The position numbers and the translations under genes were made by a program. Shown one piece after another: positions 7,124 through 12,557 of a stretch of DNA of 15,745 nt. The stretch's first letter is position 1, and the number at the start of each line of letters is the position of its first letter. Source of the stretch: G020353115 sp964389685 (GTDB lineage Bacteria > Bacteroidota > Bacteroidia > Bacteroidales > VadinHA17); contig CAYMFM010000086.1 in assembly GCA_964389685.1 (NCBI GenBank), positions 1 through 15,745 on the forward strand, read 5' to 3'. The notes under the pieces are model-generated. The model made no database searches and was not told the DNA's origin. It saw only the letters and a program-made list of their open reading frames with translations.

Positions 7124-8467
7124 ATGCATAAAGTACTCGTACTGGGAGCAGGGAGGGTAGCCGGACCACTGGTCCGCTACCTGCTGAACAGGAAGGTCTT
7201 TATAACCCTGGCAGACCAGGATAAAGAGCGGGCTGATGCCTTAATCGAAAACCACCCCAACGGAGTCGCTCTTGCCTGGCAGGGAGAAGATCAAAACACC
7301 CTGGGAAAACTTATTTCGGGACATGATCTGACCGTCAGCTTTCTCCCATTCATATACCATGTTGATGTCGCCAGGCGATGCATCGAGTATGGCAGGAACA
7401 TGGTAACCACCTCCTATGTAAAACCGGAAATGAAAGCCCTCGATGCCGCTGCCTGTAAAGCCGGGATAACCATCCTGAATGAGATCGGCCTCGATCCGGG
7501 TATCGATCACATGTCAGCCATCAAAATCATCGACCGGATCCATGCAAAAGGAGGAAAGGTCGATGAATTTTATTCTCTCTGCGGTGCACTGCCAGCGCTG
7601 GAGTCCGCCGATAATCCGTTCAAATACAAATTCTCCTGGAGCCCCAGGGGAGTACTGATGGCTGGTAACAGCGATGCAACCCACCTCAAAAACGGGGAGA
7701 TGATCCACATTCCCGGGAAAGACCTGTTCAAGCACGTCACACACATCCTGTTTCCGGGTGTTGGGAAAATGGAAGTCTATCCAAACCGGGACTCAACACA
7801 ATACATCGATATTTACAAGATTCCCGACGTGAAAACCATGTTCCGGGGGACGATCCGTCATCCGGGCTGGTGTGAGTCCCAGGATGCCATGAAAAGCCTT
7901 GGAATGCTTTCGTGCAAACGAATGAATATGGATAACATGACATTCGCGCAATTCACAGGCTCATTCATTGGTCAACCCGACGGGCAAAACATCAGGGAAA
8001 AGGTAGCAACTTACCTCAACCTCGATCCCGATTCGCTGCCGATCAGAGCCATTGAATGGCTGGGGCTCTTTTCCGATGAACCGCTAAACCGTACCGAAGA
8101 CGATCCCTTCGAGGTGATTGCCGACCGGATGATCGAAAAAATGGAGCTCACACCGGAAGACCGGGATATGGTGCTCCTGCAACATGTCTTCAAAGCCAGC
8201 TATCCGGATGGAAAGAAGGAGATGATCAAATCACGAATGCTCGATTACGGGAACCTGAAGACCGGAACCTCCATTGCCAGAACGGTTGCTCTCCCTGCCG
8301 CCATTGGTGTGATGCTGATCCTCGAAGGAAAAATCACCGCCAGAGGAGTGCAGCGACCGGTTATCCCCGAAATCTACCTTCCCGTACTGCGAGATCTCGC
8401 TAAATTCGATATTGAACTGGTTGAAGAATACGGTTTGTCCTATGATGAGGAGGTGTTTATGTCTTGA
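7124..8467 (+). CDS. Saccharopine dehydrogenase family protein (LYS9-like)
   Basis: This 447-aa cytoplasmic oxidoreductase is related to the glutamate-forming saccharopine dehydrogenase, which interconverts saccharopine with aminoadipate semialdehyde and glutamate in lysine metabolism. A Rossmann fold opens the protein, with GAGRVAGP at 8-15 and an acidic residue, D31, after the second strand (TLADQD). D31 hints at NAD rather than NADP but does not prove it. The family signature NEIGLDPGIDHMSA is at 119-132, where the catalytic domain begins, and GALPALESADNPFKYKFSW follows. Length matches single-domain bacterial and fungal enzymes; it lacks the lysine-ketoglutarate reductase half of animal bifunctional proteins. 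The ATG at 7124 starts the nucleotide-binding strand at once. An out-of-frame ATG at 7117 opens only a four-codon frame. The gene stands alone, so whether it works in lysine breakdown, synthesis or another carboxynorspermidine-like reaction cannot be read from neighbours. Confidence 0.9.
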   Translation: MHKVLVLGAGRVAGPLVRYLLNRKVFITLADQDKERADALIENHPNGVALAWQGEDQNTLGKLISGHDLTVSFLPFIYHVDVARRCIEYGRNMVTTSYVKPEMKALDAAACKAGITILNEIGLDPGIDHMSAIKIIDRIHAKGGKVDEFYSLCGALPALESADNPFKYKFSWSPRGVLMAGNSDATHLKNGEMIHIPGKDLFKHVTHILFPGVGKMEVYPNRDSTQYIDIYKIPDVKTMFRGTIRHPGWCESQDAMKSLGMLSCKRMNMDNMTFAQFTGSFIGQPDGQNIREKVATYLNLDPDSLPIRAIEWLGLFSDEPLNRTEDDPFEVIADRMIEKMELTPEDRDMVLLQHVFKASYPDGKKEMIKSRMLDYGNLKTGTSIARTVALPAAIGVMLILEGKITARGVQRPVIPEIYLPVLRDLAKFDIELVEEYGLSYDEEVFMS

Positions 8468-8477
8468 TGAAGAAACA

Positions 8478-8649
8478 AGGCTAAGGCCGCCACCTTCGCT
8501 GAAGCTTCGGTTGACAAAGAAGGCTGAGGCGAAGGTTAAATTGGAAATGGTTATCTGATATCATCAACTTAGGGAACGTTTAACCTATTAACTAATAACA
8601 TTTAACTTATAACATTCACACGGCTCCTCCTTAAACTTAGCCTTAGCCT
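8478..8649. repeat. Inverted AGGCTAAGGC repeat, 172-bp MITE-like segment
   Basis: AGGCTAAGGC (8478-8487) and its exact reverse complement GCCTTAGCCT (8640-8649) bracket a 172-bp AT-rich segment that begins 11 bases after the saccharopine dehydrogenase stop. A related word AGGCTGAGGCGAAGG (8521-8535) repeats inside. CCTTCGC and GCGAAGG (about 8493 and 8529) form a second inverted pair. The middle contains repeated TTAAC/AACAT words (about 8580-8616). No coding frame is seen. It resembles a small non-autonomous element or repeat debris. Confidence 0.45.
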
Positions 8650-8708
8650 CCGCCTTTTTGTACAATAATCTTAGAGGAACACGTCACCTCAAAATCCTAA
8701 ATATATTT

Positions 8709-8744
8709 CTCGTCGCTCGACTACAGCTCGGGCGACGAGTTTTT
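8709..8744 (+). terminator. Plus-strand intrinsic terminator
   Basis: CTCGTCGCTCGA (8709-8720) pairs with TCGGGCGACGAG (8728-8739) over 12 bp with one T-G wobble and a 7-nt loop, followed by TTTTT (8740-8744). It is the first good rightward terminator after the saccharopine dehydrogenase gene, about 240 bp beyond its stop codon. It may end that transcript after the repeat segment. Confidence 0.7.
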
Positions 8745-8757
8745 ATCCAATAGTGTC

Positions 8758-8816
8758 GGATTGCGGATTTCCTGCCTGCGGCAGGCAGGCGGATTGCGGA
8801 TTGCGGATTGCGGATC
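8758..8816. repeat. GGATTGC heptamer array split by a palindrome
   Basis: GGATTGC occurs at 8758-8764, 8791-8797, 8798-8804 and 8805-8811, with partial units at 8765-8769 and 8812-8815. The array is interrupted by an odd perfect palindrome CCTGCCTGCGGCAGGCAGG (8771-8789, 9-bp arms, 1-nt centre). GGATT lies on both sides of the palindrome, as a target-site duplication would, though the tandem array makes this ambiguous. Translated in one frame the array reads as repeated LRIADCG, which makes a false open frame. Confidence 0.75.
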
Positions 8817-8865
8817 CTCCTCCTCCGCACGCTGTTGCTTTATCTATTTGGCGGAGTTCTATTGT

Positions 8866-8925
8866 GCTTTTGGAGTTATCCGGTCCATGAAGCGTTTTCC
8901 CTATGAATACCAAAGCAGTTGGACC
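8866..8925 (-). repeat. Palindromic repeat family, copy E (inverted)
   Basis: Read on the minus strand, the 44-bp core (8925 to 8882) has stem CCGGTCCA/TGGACCGG, the words AACTGC and GGGAAAA, and TATTCAT in the centre. In the tail (8881-8866), CCAAA lies 9-13 nt after the stem. It is the only copy found in minus orientation, and it matches copy A closely in its first half. The GC hairpin at 8963-8976 lies on its 5' side, as in copies A, B and D. Confidence 0.8.
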
Positions 8926-8962
8926 GGAGGTAATTGGTTGACATCGTTTCTAAAGACATGTC

Positions 8963-8976
8963 GCCCCTATCGGGGC
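8963..8976. repeat. GCCCC/GGGGC hairpin next to copy E
   Basis: GCCCC (8963-8967) and GGGGC (8972-8976) form a 5-bp stem with a 4-nt loop. A second small hairpin, GGCC...GGCC, lies at 8998-9008 between copies E and G. Small GC hairpins of this kind accompany most copies of the palindromic repeat in this window. Confidence 0.5.
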
Positions 8977-9038
8977 TGGTTGTATATTCAAAATCAAGGC
9001 CATCGGCCCTGGATTATTGTAGAATTTAAAGTGTACAG

Positions 9039-9112
9039 GGATAATACCAATCGCTGGAACTGCGAAGTTAATTGGAAAGTCATCCATATCATCCAGCGGA
9101 ATGCAGGAAATG
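9039..9112 (+). repeat. Palindromic repeat family, copy G, divergent with compensated stem
   Basis: The core 9053-9097 (45 bp) has stem CGCTGGA/TCCAGCG (9052-9058 with 9092-9098). Compared with the usual CGGTCCA/TGGACCG, several positions differ on both arms and pairing is fully kept. AACTGC follows the 5' arm, GGAAA is present, and the tail is GGAATGCAGGAAA with the same spacing as copy D. GGATAATA (9039-9046), 4-5 nt before the stem, can pair in 7 of 8 positions with TATCATCC (9087-9094) next to the 3' arm. This gives the same interleaved layout as copies B and F. Confidence 0.65.
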
Positions 9113-9131
9113 TATTCAGAAGTTAGAATCA

Positions 9132-9144
9132 GCTCCAAAGGAGC
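9132..9144. repeat. GCTCC/GGAGC hairpin of composite repeat B
   Basis: GCTCC (9132-9136) and GGAGC (9140-9144) enclose AAA. It is the first module upstream of copy B, equivalent in position to the CCCC/GGGG hairpins before copies A and D. Confidence 0.45.
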
Positions 9145-9155
9145 ATAATATAATA

Positions 9156-9194
9156 GCCCAGGGCGTTCATGCGATAGCATGATTAGCCCTGGGT
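9156..9194. repeat. Nested hairpin of composite repeat B
   Basis: CCCAGGGC (9157-9164) pairs with GCCCTGGG (9186-9193). Inside, CATGC (9168-9172) pairs with GCATG (9177-9181) around GATA. The whole forms one long, interrupted hairpin. Equivalent CCC(C/A)GGG hairpins precede copies A and D. Confidence 0.6.
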
Positions 9195-9203
9195 TAAGGG
9201 TAC

Positions 9204-9276
9204 GAAATGAATAACCGGTCCAACTACCAGGTTATTCAAAGGAAAATCATTTCATGGACCGGACAGCACCAAACGG
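9204..9276 (+). repeat. Palindromic repeat family, copy B, with pseudoknot-like arms
   Basis: The 44-bp core 9217-9260 has an 8-bp stem CCGGTCCA/TGGACCGG, the word AACTACC after the 5' arm and GGAAAA in the second half. In the tail, CCAAA lies 9-13 nt after the stem. GAAATGA (9204-9210), 4 nt upstream of the stem, is an exact complement of TCATTTC (9247-9253), 1 nt before the 3' arm. A half-like remnant (minus-strand GGTCCAAT near 9317-9324) may lie downstream. Confidence 0.8.
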
Positions 9277-9358
9277 ATTTACAAAAGGGCTAACCCTATG
9301 AAATAATATTATAGATTGGACCGCATTTCTATTGTTTATTGGGCCCCGGATCATCCCC

Positions 9359-10090
9359 TCAAAACCCCGGATAAAACGCTCTCGTCAGTTCCCTGTACTC
9401 ATCACTGTACCCATGTCTTCCGGTGGTCTCTAAAACGATGGTTCTCTCCTCAATGGATTTATTCTTCCATTCAAATTGCATCAATACTCTTTTCACGCCC
9501 TTGTCGGGCAGGGGTTTTACATGAAGCTTCCGGGTACAAAACAGTTTTCCGTTAGCCGCTTCATCCTGGAACACAATAGCCTCTTTCGCAGGCAGTATAA
9601 TACTGAATCTCCCTATTGCATCCAGCAAGCGTACAATACCATCCAGTAGCTCGTCCCTGGTAAGGTATACTGCATGTCTTGACATCGTTCTTTTGGCATC
9701 GGGATTGATCTTTGAATCAATAAAATAGGGCGGATTCGTAACGATACAATCATATTTCCCTTCGTTACTCTTACCGGGAAAAGGTACGGAATGAAATTCC
9801 TGTAACCGGATATTGAAAAGCCGGATTCGTTTGTGCCAGGGACTGTTCCGGATGTTCTCACCAGCCTGGGAACAGGAATCCGGTTCCGGTTCAATGGCGT
9901 CAATCATCGCTTCCGATCGCTGGGCAAGCATAAGGGCAATAAGCCCTGTTCCGGTGCCAATATCCAGGATCCGTTTTGCACAGGAAACATCAGTCCATGC
10001 CCCGAGTAGAACACCATCTGTCCCAACCTTCATGGCACACCGATCCTGCCGGATGGTGAATTGTTTGAATTGAAAGTAAGGATTTGCCAT
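9359..10090 (-). CDS. trmN6: tRNA1(Val) (adenine37-N6)-methyltransferase
   Basis: This 243-aa cytoplasmic enzyme should transfer a methyl group from S-adenosylmethionine to N6 of A37 in tRNA1(Val) (TrmN6/YfiC family). Residues 1-35 carry the family opening FKQFTIRQDRCAMKVGTDGV and LLGAW. SAM motif I, ILDIGTGTGLIALMLAQR, is at 41-58, the acidic ribose-binding residue is in IEPEP (~66-70), and the amino-methyltransferase catalytic motif NPPYF is at 119-123. The C-terminal half has the usual beta strands (RFSIILPAKEA, KRVLMQFEW). Length is typical. The ATG at 10090 gives the standard MxNxxFxFKQF start, and a promoter element lies about 32 nt upstream. Repeat-rich gaps on both sides suggest a single-gene transcript. 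Confidence 0.92.
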   Translation of the reverse strand: MANPYFQFKQFTIRQDRCAMKVGTDGVLLGAWTDVSCAKRILDIGTGTGLIALMLAQRSEAMIDAIEPEPDSCSQAGENIRNSPWHKRIRLFNIRLQEFHSVPFPGKSNEGKYDCIVTNPPYFIDSKINPDAKRTMSRHAVYLTRDELLDGIVRLLDAIGRFSIILPAKEAIVFQDEAANGKLFCTRKLHVKPLPDKGVKRVLMQFEWKNKSIEERTIVLETTGRHGYSDEYRELTRAFYPGF

Positions 10091-10121
10091 TGGCTCTAAA
10101 TCGATTTTCCCTCTGTATTGT

Positions 10122-10129
10122 CAAAGGTA
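10122..10129 (-). promoter_or_regulatory. Candidate -7 element for trmN6
   Basis: On the minus strand TACCTTTG is a perfect TAnnTTTG match and places the start of transcription near 10115, about 25 nt before the trmN6 ATG. No good TTTG -33 element is seen at the usual distance. It lies about 26 bp from repeat copy C. Confidence 0.45.
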
Positions 10130-10155
10130 AATAATTTGAATAGCGAAATAGAAAA

Positions 10156-10216
10156 GGTCCAACTACAAGTTTTAATCGAAGGGAAGACTTTCCATGGACC
10201 GCAGCGCATCAGGCAT
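10156..10216 (+). repeat. Palindromic repeat family, copy C
   Basis: The 45-bp core 10156-10200 has stem GGTCCA/TGGACC, AACTAC after the 5' arm and GGGAAG in the second half. The tail has TCAGG at the position of CCAAA. One extra base in the centre makes it 45 bp. No strong upstream pseudoknot arm is seen (only GAAA with TTTC). It lies next to the trmN6 promoter, in the opposite orientation. Confidence 0.75.
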
Positions 10217-10239
10217 TAATCCTATCCAACCGGTTAACT

Positions 10240-10276
10240 GACCCGTCAGGGTCTTTCAGACCTGACGGTGTCTTTT
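10240..10276 (+). terminator. Terminator-like hairpin between repeats C and D
   Basis: CCGTCAGG (10243-10250) pairs with CCTGACGG (10261-10268). Inner GTCT/AGA bases and an outer GAC/GTC pair extend it, and TTTT follows (10273-10276). The U tract is short and no plus-strand gene lies upstream, so it may be another repeat hairpin rather than a working terminator. Confidence 0.4.
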
Positions 10277-10282
10277 AACAAA

Positions 10283-10331
10283 AATCCCCGGGAGGGGATT
10301 AATATTGAATAGCCCCGGGTGCAACCCTGGG
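10283..10331. repeat. Double hairpin of composite repeat D
   Basis: AATCCCC (10283-10289) pairs with GGGGATT (10294-10300). After a short AT spacer, CCCCGGGT (10313-10320) pairs in 7 of 8 positions with ACCCTGGG (10324-10331). The order of hairpin, AT spacer with AATAG/GAATAG, CCCCGGG hairpin and then GGTCCAACT palindrome is the same as in composite A (320-541) and B (9132-9276). Confidence 0.6.
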
Positions 10332-10352
10332 TTTTATGGAAACCAATAATGC

Positions 10353-10411
10353 GGTCCAACTGCACTGTTCTTTTACGGGAAAACATTCCCTGGAGCGGAA
10401 TACACCAGACG
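10353..10411 (+). repeat. Palindromic repeat family, copy D
   Basis: The 44-bp core 10353-10396 has arms GGTCCA and TGGAGC, with one mismatch in the outer stem. AACTGC follows the 5' arm, and GGGAA...TTCCC forms a small inner hairpin. In the tail CCAGA sits where CCAAA is in other copies. It is the most decayed stem among the copies, consistent with an old insertion. Confidence 0.75.
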
Positions 10412-10436
10412 TAATTCAAAACCAATCACCCCTTTA

Positions 10437-10452
10437 GTCCCCTCAAGGGGAC
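10437..10452. repeat. GTCCCC/GGGGAC hairpin downstream of lolD
   Basis: GTCCCC (10437-10442) and GGGGAC (10447-10452) form a perfect 6-bp stem with a TCAA loop. It lies about 57 bp past the lolD stop codon in the direction of lolD transcription. No U tract follows on either strand, so it is not a clear terminator. It may be a further module of the repeat cluster. Confidence 0.45.
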
Positions 10453-10508
10453 ACAATGCTTCGCGACTGATCATTTAACCCGGTCTGACCGATAAACAGC
10501 AATCTATA

Positions 10509-11165
10509 TCAGGGATTAACGAATATACCATCGCGCATGGTAAGCATCCTGTCGGCCATATTCGCCAGCTCTTTGTCATGAGTTACGATAACAAAGGTCT
10601 GTTTGAATTGTTCACGAAGCGAAAAGAAGAGCTCATGAAGTTCCATTTTGTTCTGGGAATCAAGGTTTCCTGAGGGCTCATCGGCAAGGATCACCGAAGG
10701 ATCATTGATCAGGGCACGTGCTACTGCTACCCGTTGCTGTTCTCCTCCGGACAGCTCACCCGGTTTATGGTCCAGTCTTTCATCCAGCGAAAGGAAGTGA
10801 AGGATTTCCCTGGCTTTGCTTTCAGCCATTGCCCTTGAAAGATTAGCCACAAAGGCTGGAATACAAACGTTTTCCAGTGCAGTAAATTCCGGTAAAAGAT
10901 GGTGAAACTGGAAAACAAATCCGATGTTTTGATTCCGGAATTTCGATAACTGTTTTTCTTTCAAAAGGTTAACATTAACACCCTCATAGATAATTGTTCC
11001 GGAATCCGGTCTATCCAGTGTGCCAAGGATCTGAAGAAAGGTGGTTTTACCTGCCCCGCTCGGACCAACAATGCTAACAATTTCACCTCGTTCAATCTTC
11101 ATGTCAATACCTTTAAGAACCTGAAGATCGTCGAATGATTTGGTGATATTTTTTACAGTTATCAT
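10509..11165 (-). CDS. lolD: LolD-like lipoprotein-releasing ABC transporter ATPase
   Basis: This 218-aa peripheral ATPase of the MacB/LolD class would power release of lipoproteins from the inner membrane together with LolC/E-type membrane partners. All ABC motifs are present: Walker A GPSGAGKTT (34-42), Q-loop FVFQFHHLLPEFTALENV (83-100), signature LSGGEQQR (138-145), Walker B VILADEPSGNLD (158-169) and switch histidine in IVTHD (H196). The stretch FHHLLPEFTA is characteristic of LolD. Length is typical. The ATG at 11165 gives the usual short strand before the motifs. No permease gene is adjacent, which is common for Bacteroidota lolD but leaves the partner unseen. It lies 66 bp after the CaCA antiporter gene in the same direction and may share its transcript. 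A related MacB-type efflux ATPase is the main alternative. Confidence 0.85.
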   Translation of the reverse strand: MITVKNITKSFDDLQVLKGIDMKIERGEIVSIVGPSGAGKTTFLQILGTLDRPDSGTIIYEGVNVNLLKEKQLSKFRNQNIGFVFQFHHLLPEFTALENVCIPAFVANLSRAMAESKAREILHFLSLDERLDHKPGELSGGEQQRVAVARALINDPSVILADEPSGNLDSQNKMELHELFFSLREQFKQTFVIVTHDKELANMADRMLTMRDGIFVNP

Positions 11166-11231
11166 CTATGATTAATGTTTTGTTCTATGGCTCCTGTTTC
11201 TTTAAAACCTGTGCCCATTTCCCCTGTTTTT

Positions 11232-12164
11232 TCATCGAAAGACAAAATAGAGATACATCGCATAACTTAAAAGAAAGATAAATCCCTTCAGCCGGGTAAT
11301 CTTACCCCCTTTAAATGGCAGAATAAACAGGAATAGCAGAAAGGATATCCCCAACAGCCAGAAGACATCAAAATGAATAACATTATATCCAACCTCTATC
11401 TCCCTTACCATACTGGTTATTCCGAGAATACCGAATAGGTTATAAATGTTTGAACCGATGATATTCCCAATCGAGATATCCATTTCTTTCCGTATAGCTG
11501 CAATAACCGATGTAGCCAACTCCGGGATACTGGTTCCCAGGGCAATGATCGAAACTGATATAGCGTGTTCGCTCACACCGAATGTTCTGGCAATCTCTGA
11601 AGCGCCTCTTACCAGCCAATCAGCACCCACCATCAAACCGGCTGAGGAGACGATAATCATAACTATCGCCAGAAAGAGTGGGTATCTCGGTTTTTCCAGC
11701 TTTCTCCCCAGCAGGTAATTTTCTCTCCTTGAGTTATAGATCGACCAGGTAATGAATCCAACCAGAAACAGGACAAAAATCAATCCTTCAGCAAATTGCA
11801 GCTTGCCATTCAGGATGAAAATATAGAAAAGAAGTGTGGCAAGCATCATGATTGGCCAGTCGATCCGTACCGATTTGCGCTTAACCGGGATGGGCAGGAT
11901 GATTGCCACCAAACCAAGAACCAGGGCTATGTTGGAAATATTGGATCCCACTACATTCCCGATTGCAATAGCCGGGTGGTCAACCAGGACCGCTCTTACA
12001 CTAACAAAAAGTTCGGGTGCTGAAGTCCCGAAAGAAACAACTGTGACACCCACAACAAGGGTTGAAATGTTGATTTTTTTTGCCAGGGCAACTCCTCCAC
12101 GCACCAGGAATTCTCCACTTACGAGAAGAATAATAAAACCTGTCAGGAGATAGATATATTGCAT
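11232..12164 (-). CDS. yrbG: Calcium/sodium antiporter of the CaCA family (YrbG-like)
   Basis: This 310-aa inner-membrane protein should exchange sodium or protons for calcium or a similar cation. It shows the two-fold CaCA repeat. The alpha-1 motif is FGTSAPEL (45-52) with GNVVGSN (69-75). The alpha-2 motif is LGTSIPEL (209-216) with GNIIGSN (233-239). The conserved glutamates of both motifs, which bind the cation in solved family members, are E51 and E215. About ten hydrophobic helices can be counted, split by a charged loop at ~143-160 (SRRENYLLGRKLEKPR). Length and layout match YrbG/NCX_Mj-type single proteins. The start is the first ATG and opens directly on helix 1. It sits between tatA (70 bp upstream) and lolD (66 bp downstream). 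The ion actually carried cannot be told from sequence. Confidence 0.9.
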   Translation of the reverse strand: MQYIYLLTGFIILLVSGEFLVRGGVALAKKINISTLVVGVTVVSFGTSAPELFVSVRAVLVDHPAIAIGNVVGSNISNIALVLGLVAIILPIPVKRKSVRIDWPIMMLATLLFYIFILNGKLQFAEGLIFVLFLVGFITWSIYNSRRENYLLGRKLEKPRYPLFLAIVMIIVSSAGLMVGADWLVRGASEIARTFGVSEHAISVSIIALGTSIPELATSVIAAIRKEMDISIGNIIGSNIYNLFGILGITSMVREIEVGYNVIHFDVFWLLGISFLLFLFILPFKGGKITRLKGFIFLLSYAMYLYFVFR

Positions 12165-12234
12165 AAAGGAAGTTGAGTAATGAATTGGTAAGGTGGGTAA
12201 GGATTCAAATCAATGCACCCGTTTCGTTACCCTC

Positions 12235-12462
12235 TCATAAGTTGTCCTTGATATTGTCTTTCATTTCATTGATATCCTTCCGGATATCATTCGAACTCTC
12301 ATTGATCTCTTTTTTAATATCCTCCGTAGCTTTCTTGAATTCGCGCATTCCTTTGCCCAAACCTTTTGCCAGTTCCGGGATTTTCTTTGCTCCGAACAAT
12401 ACCAAAACGACAACGAGTATGATGAAGATCTCCGATCCGCTGATAAATAATAAAGCACCCAT
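12235..12462 (-). CDS. tatA: Twin-arginine translocase subunit TatA/TatE
   Basis: This 75-aa inner-membrane protein is the pore-forming or membrane-thinning subunit of the Tat pathway, which exports folded proteins. It has a short N-terminus with a polar residue before the helix (GSE, 9-11). A transmembrane helix follows at ~11-23 (EIFIILVVVLVLF), then the invariant FG hinge (23-24), an amphipathic helix KKIPELAKGLGKGMREFKKA (26-45) and a charged, helical tail rich in Lys, Asp and Glu. Length is normal for TatA/E. No tatC or tatB is in the window, so its partner lies elsewhere. The ATG at 12462 is supported by a perfect promoter -7 element about 44 nt upstream. Confidence 0.92.
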   Translation of the reverse strand: MGALLFISGSEIFIILVVVLVLFGAKKIPELAKGLGKGMREFKKATEDIKKEINESSNDIRKDINEMKDNIKDNL

Positions 12463-12505
12463 GGGCTGATATTGATTTACCTATACGAAAATAGTAAAGT
12501 TGTAT

Positions 12506-12513
12506 CAAATATA
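12506..12513 (-). promoter_or_regulatory. Candidate -7 element for the tatA cluster
   Basis: On the minus strand TATATTTG is a perfect TAnnTTTG match. It places transcription start near 12499, about 37 nt before the tatA ATG. No clear TTTG -33 element is found at the usual spacing; a TTTC lies 17 bp upstream. The element is on the T-rich side of the hairpin that probably ends secDF, so terminator and promoter overlap. Confidence 0.45.
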
Positions 12514-12542
12514 AAAACCACGGCTTGCAAGAAATGTGGTTT
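12513..12542 (-). terminator. Probable secDF terminator
   Basis: On the minus strand AAACCAC and GTGGTTT (complements of 12536-12542 and 12515-12521) form a 7-bp stem with a 14-nt loop, followed by a T-rich stretch. It lies 16 bp past the secDF stop codon. The loop is large and the stem modest, so termination may be partial and allow read-through into tatA. Confidence 0.5.
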
Positions 12543-12557
12543 GAGGGTGAATTCGCA

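Noticed and set aside
7117..7131. Four-codon frame overlapping the saccharopine dehydrogenase start as a regulatory leader peptide
   Set aside because: It is too short and has no run of regulatory codons or attenuator; most likely chance.
8761..9126. 121-aa plus-strand open frame
   Set aside because: It is built from the GGATTGC array, the palindrome and repeat copies E and G; it has no recognisable domain and its composition is that of non-coding repeats.
9287..9325. Eighth copy of the palindromic repeat
   Set aside because: A minus-strand GGTCCAAT near 9317-9324 and nearby TTTCATAGGG are reminiscent, but there is no matching second arm, so it was not counted.
483..10411. CRISPR array or DR-like arrangement of the 44-bp repeats
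   Set aside because: Copies are imperfect, irregularly spaced by hundreds to thousands of bases, in both orientations, and there are no cas genes.
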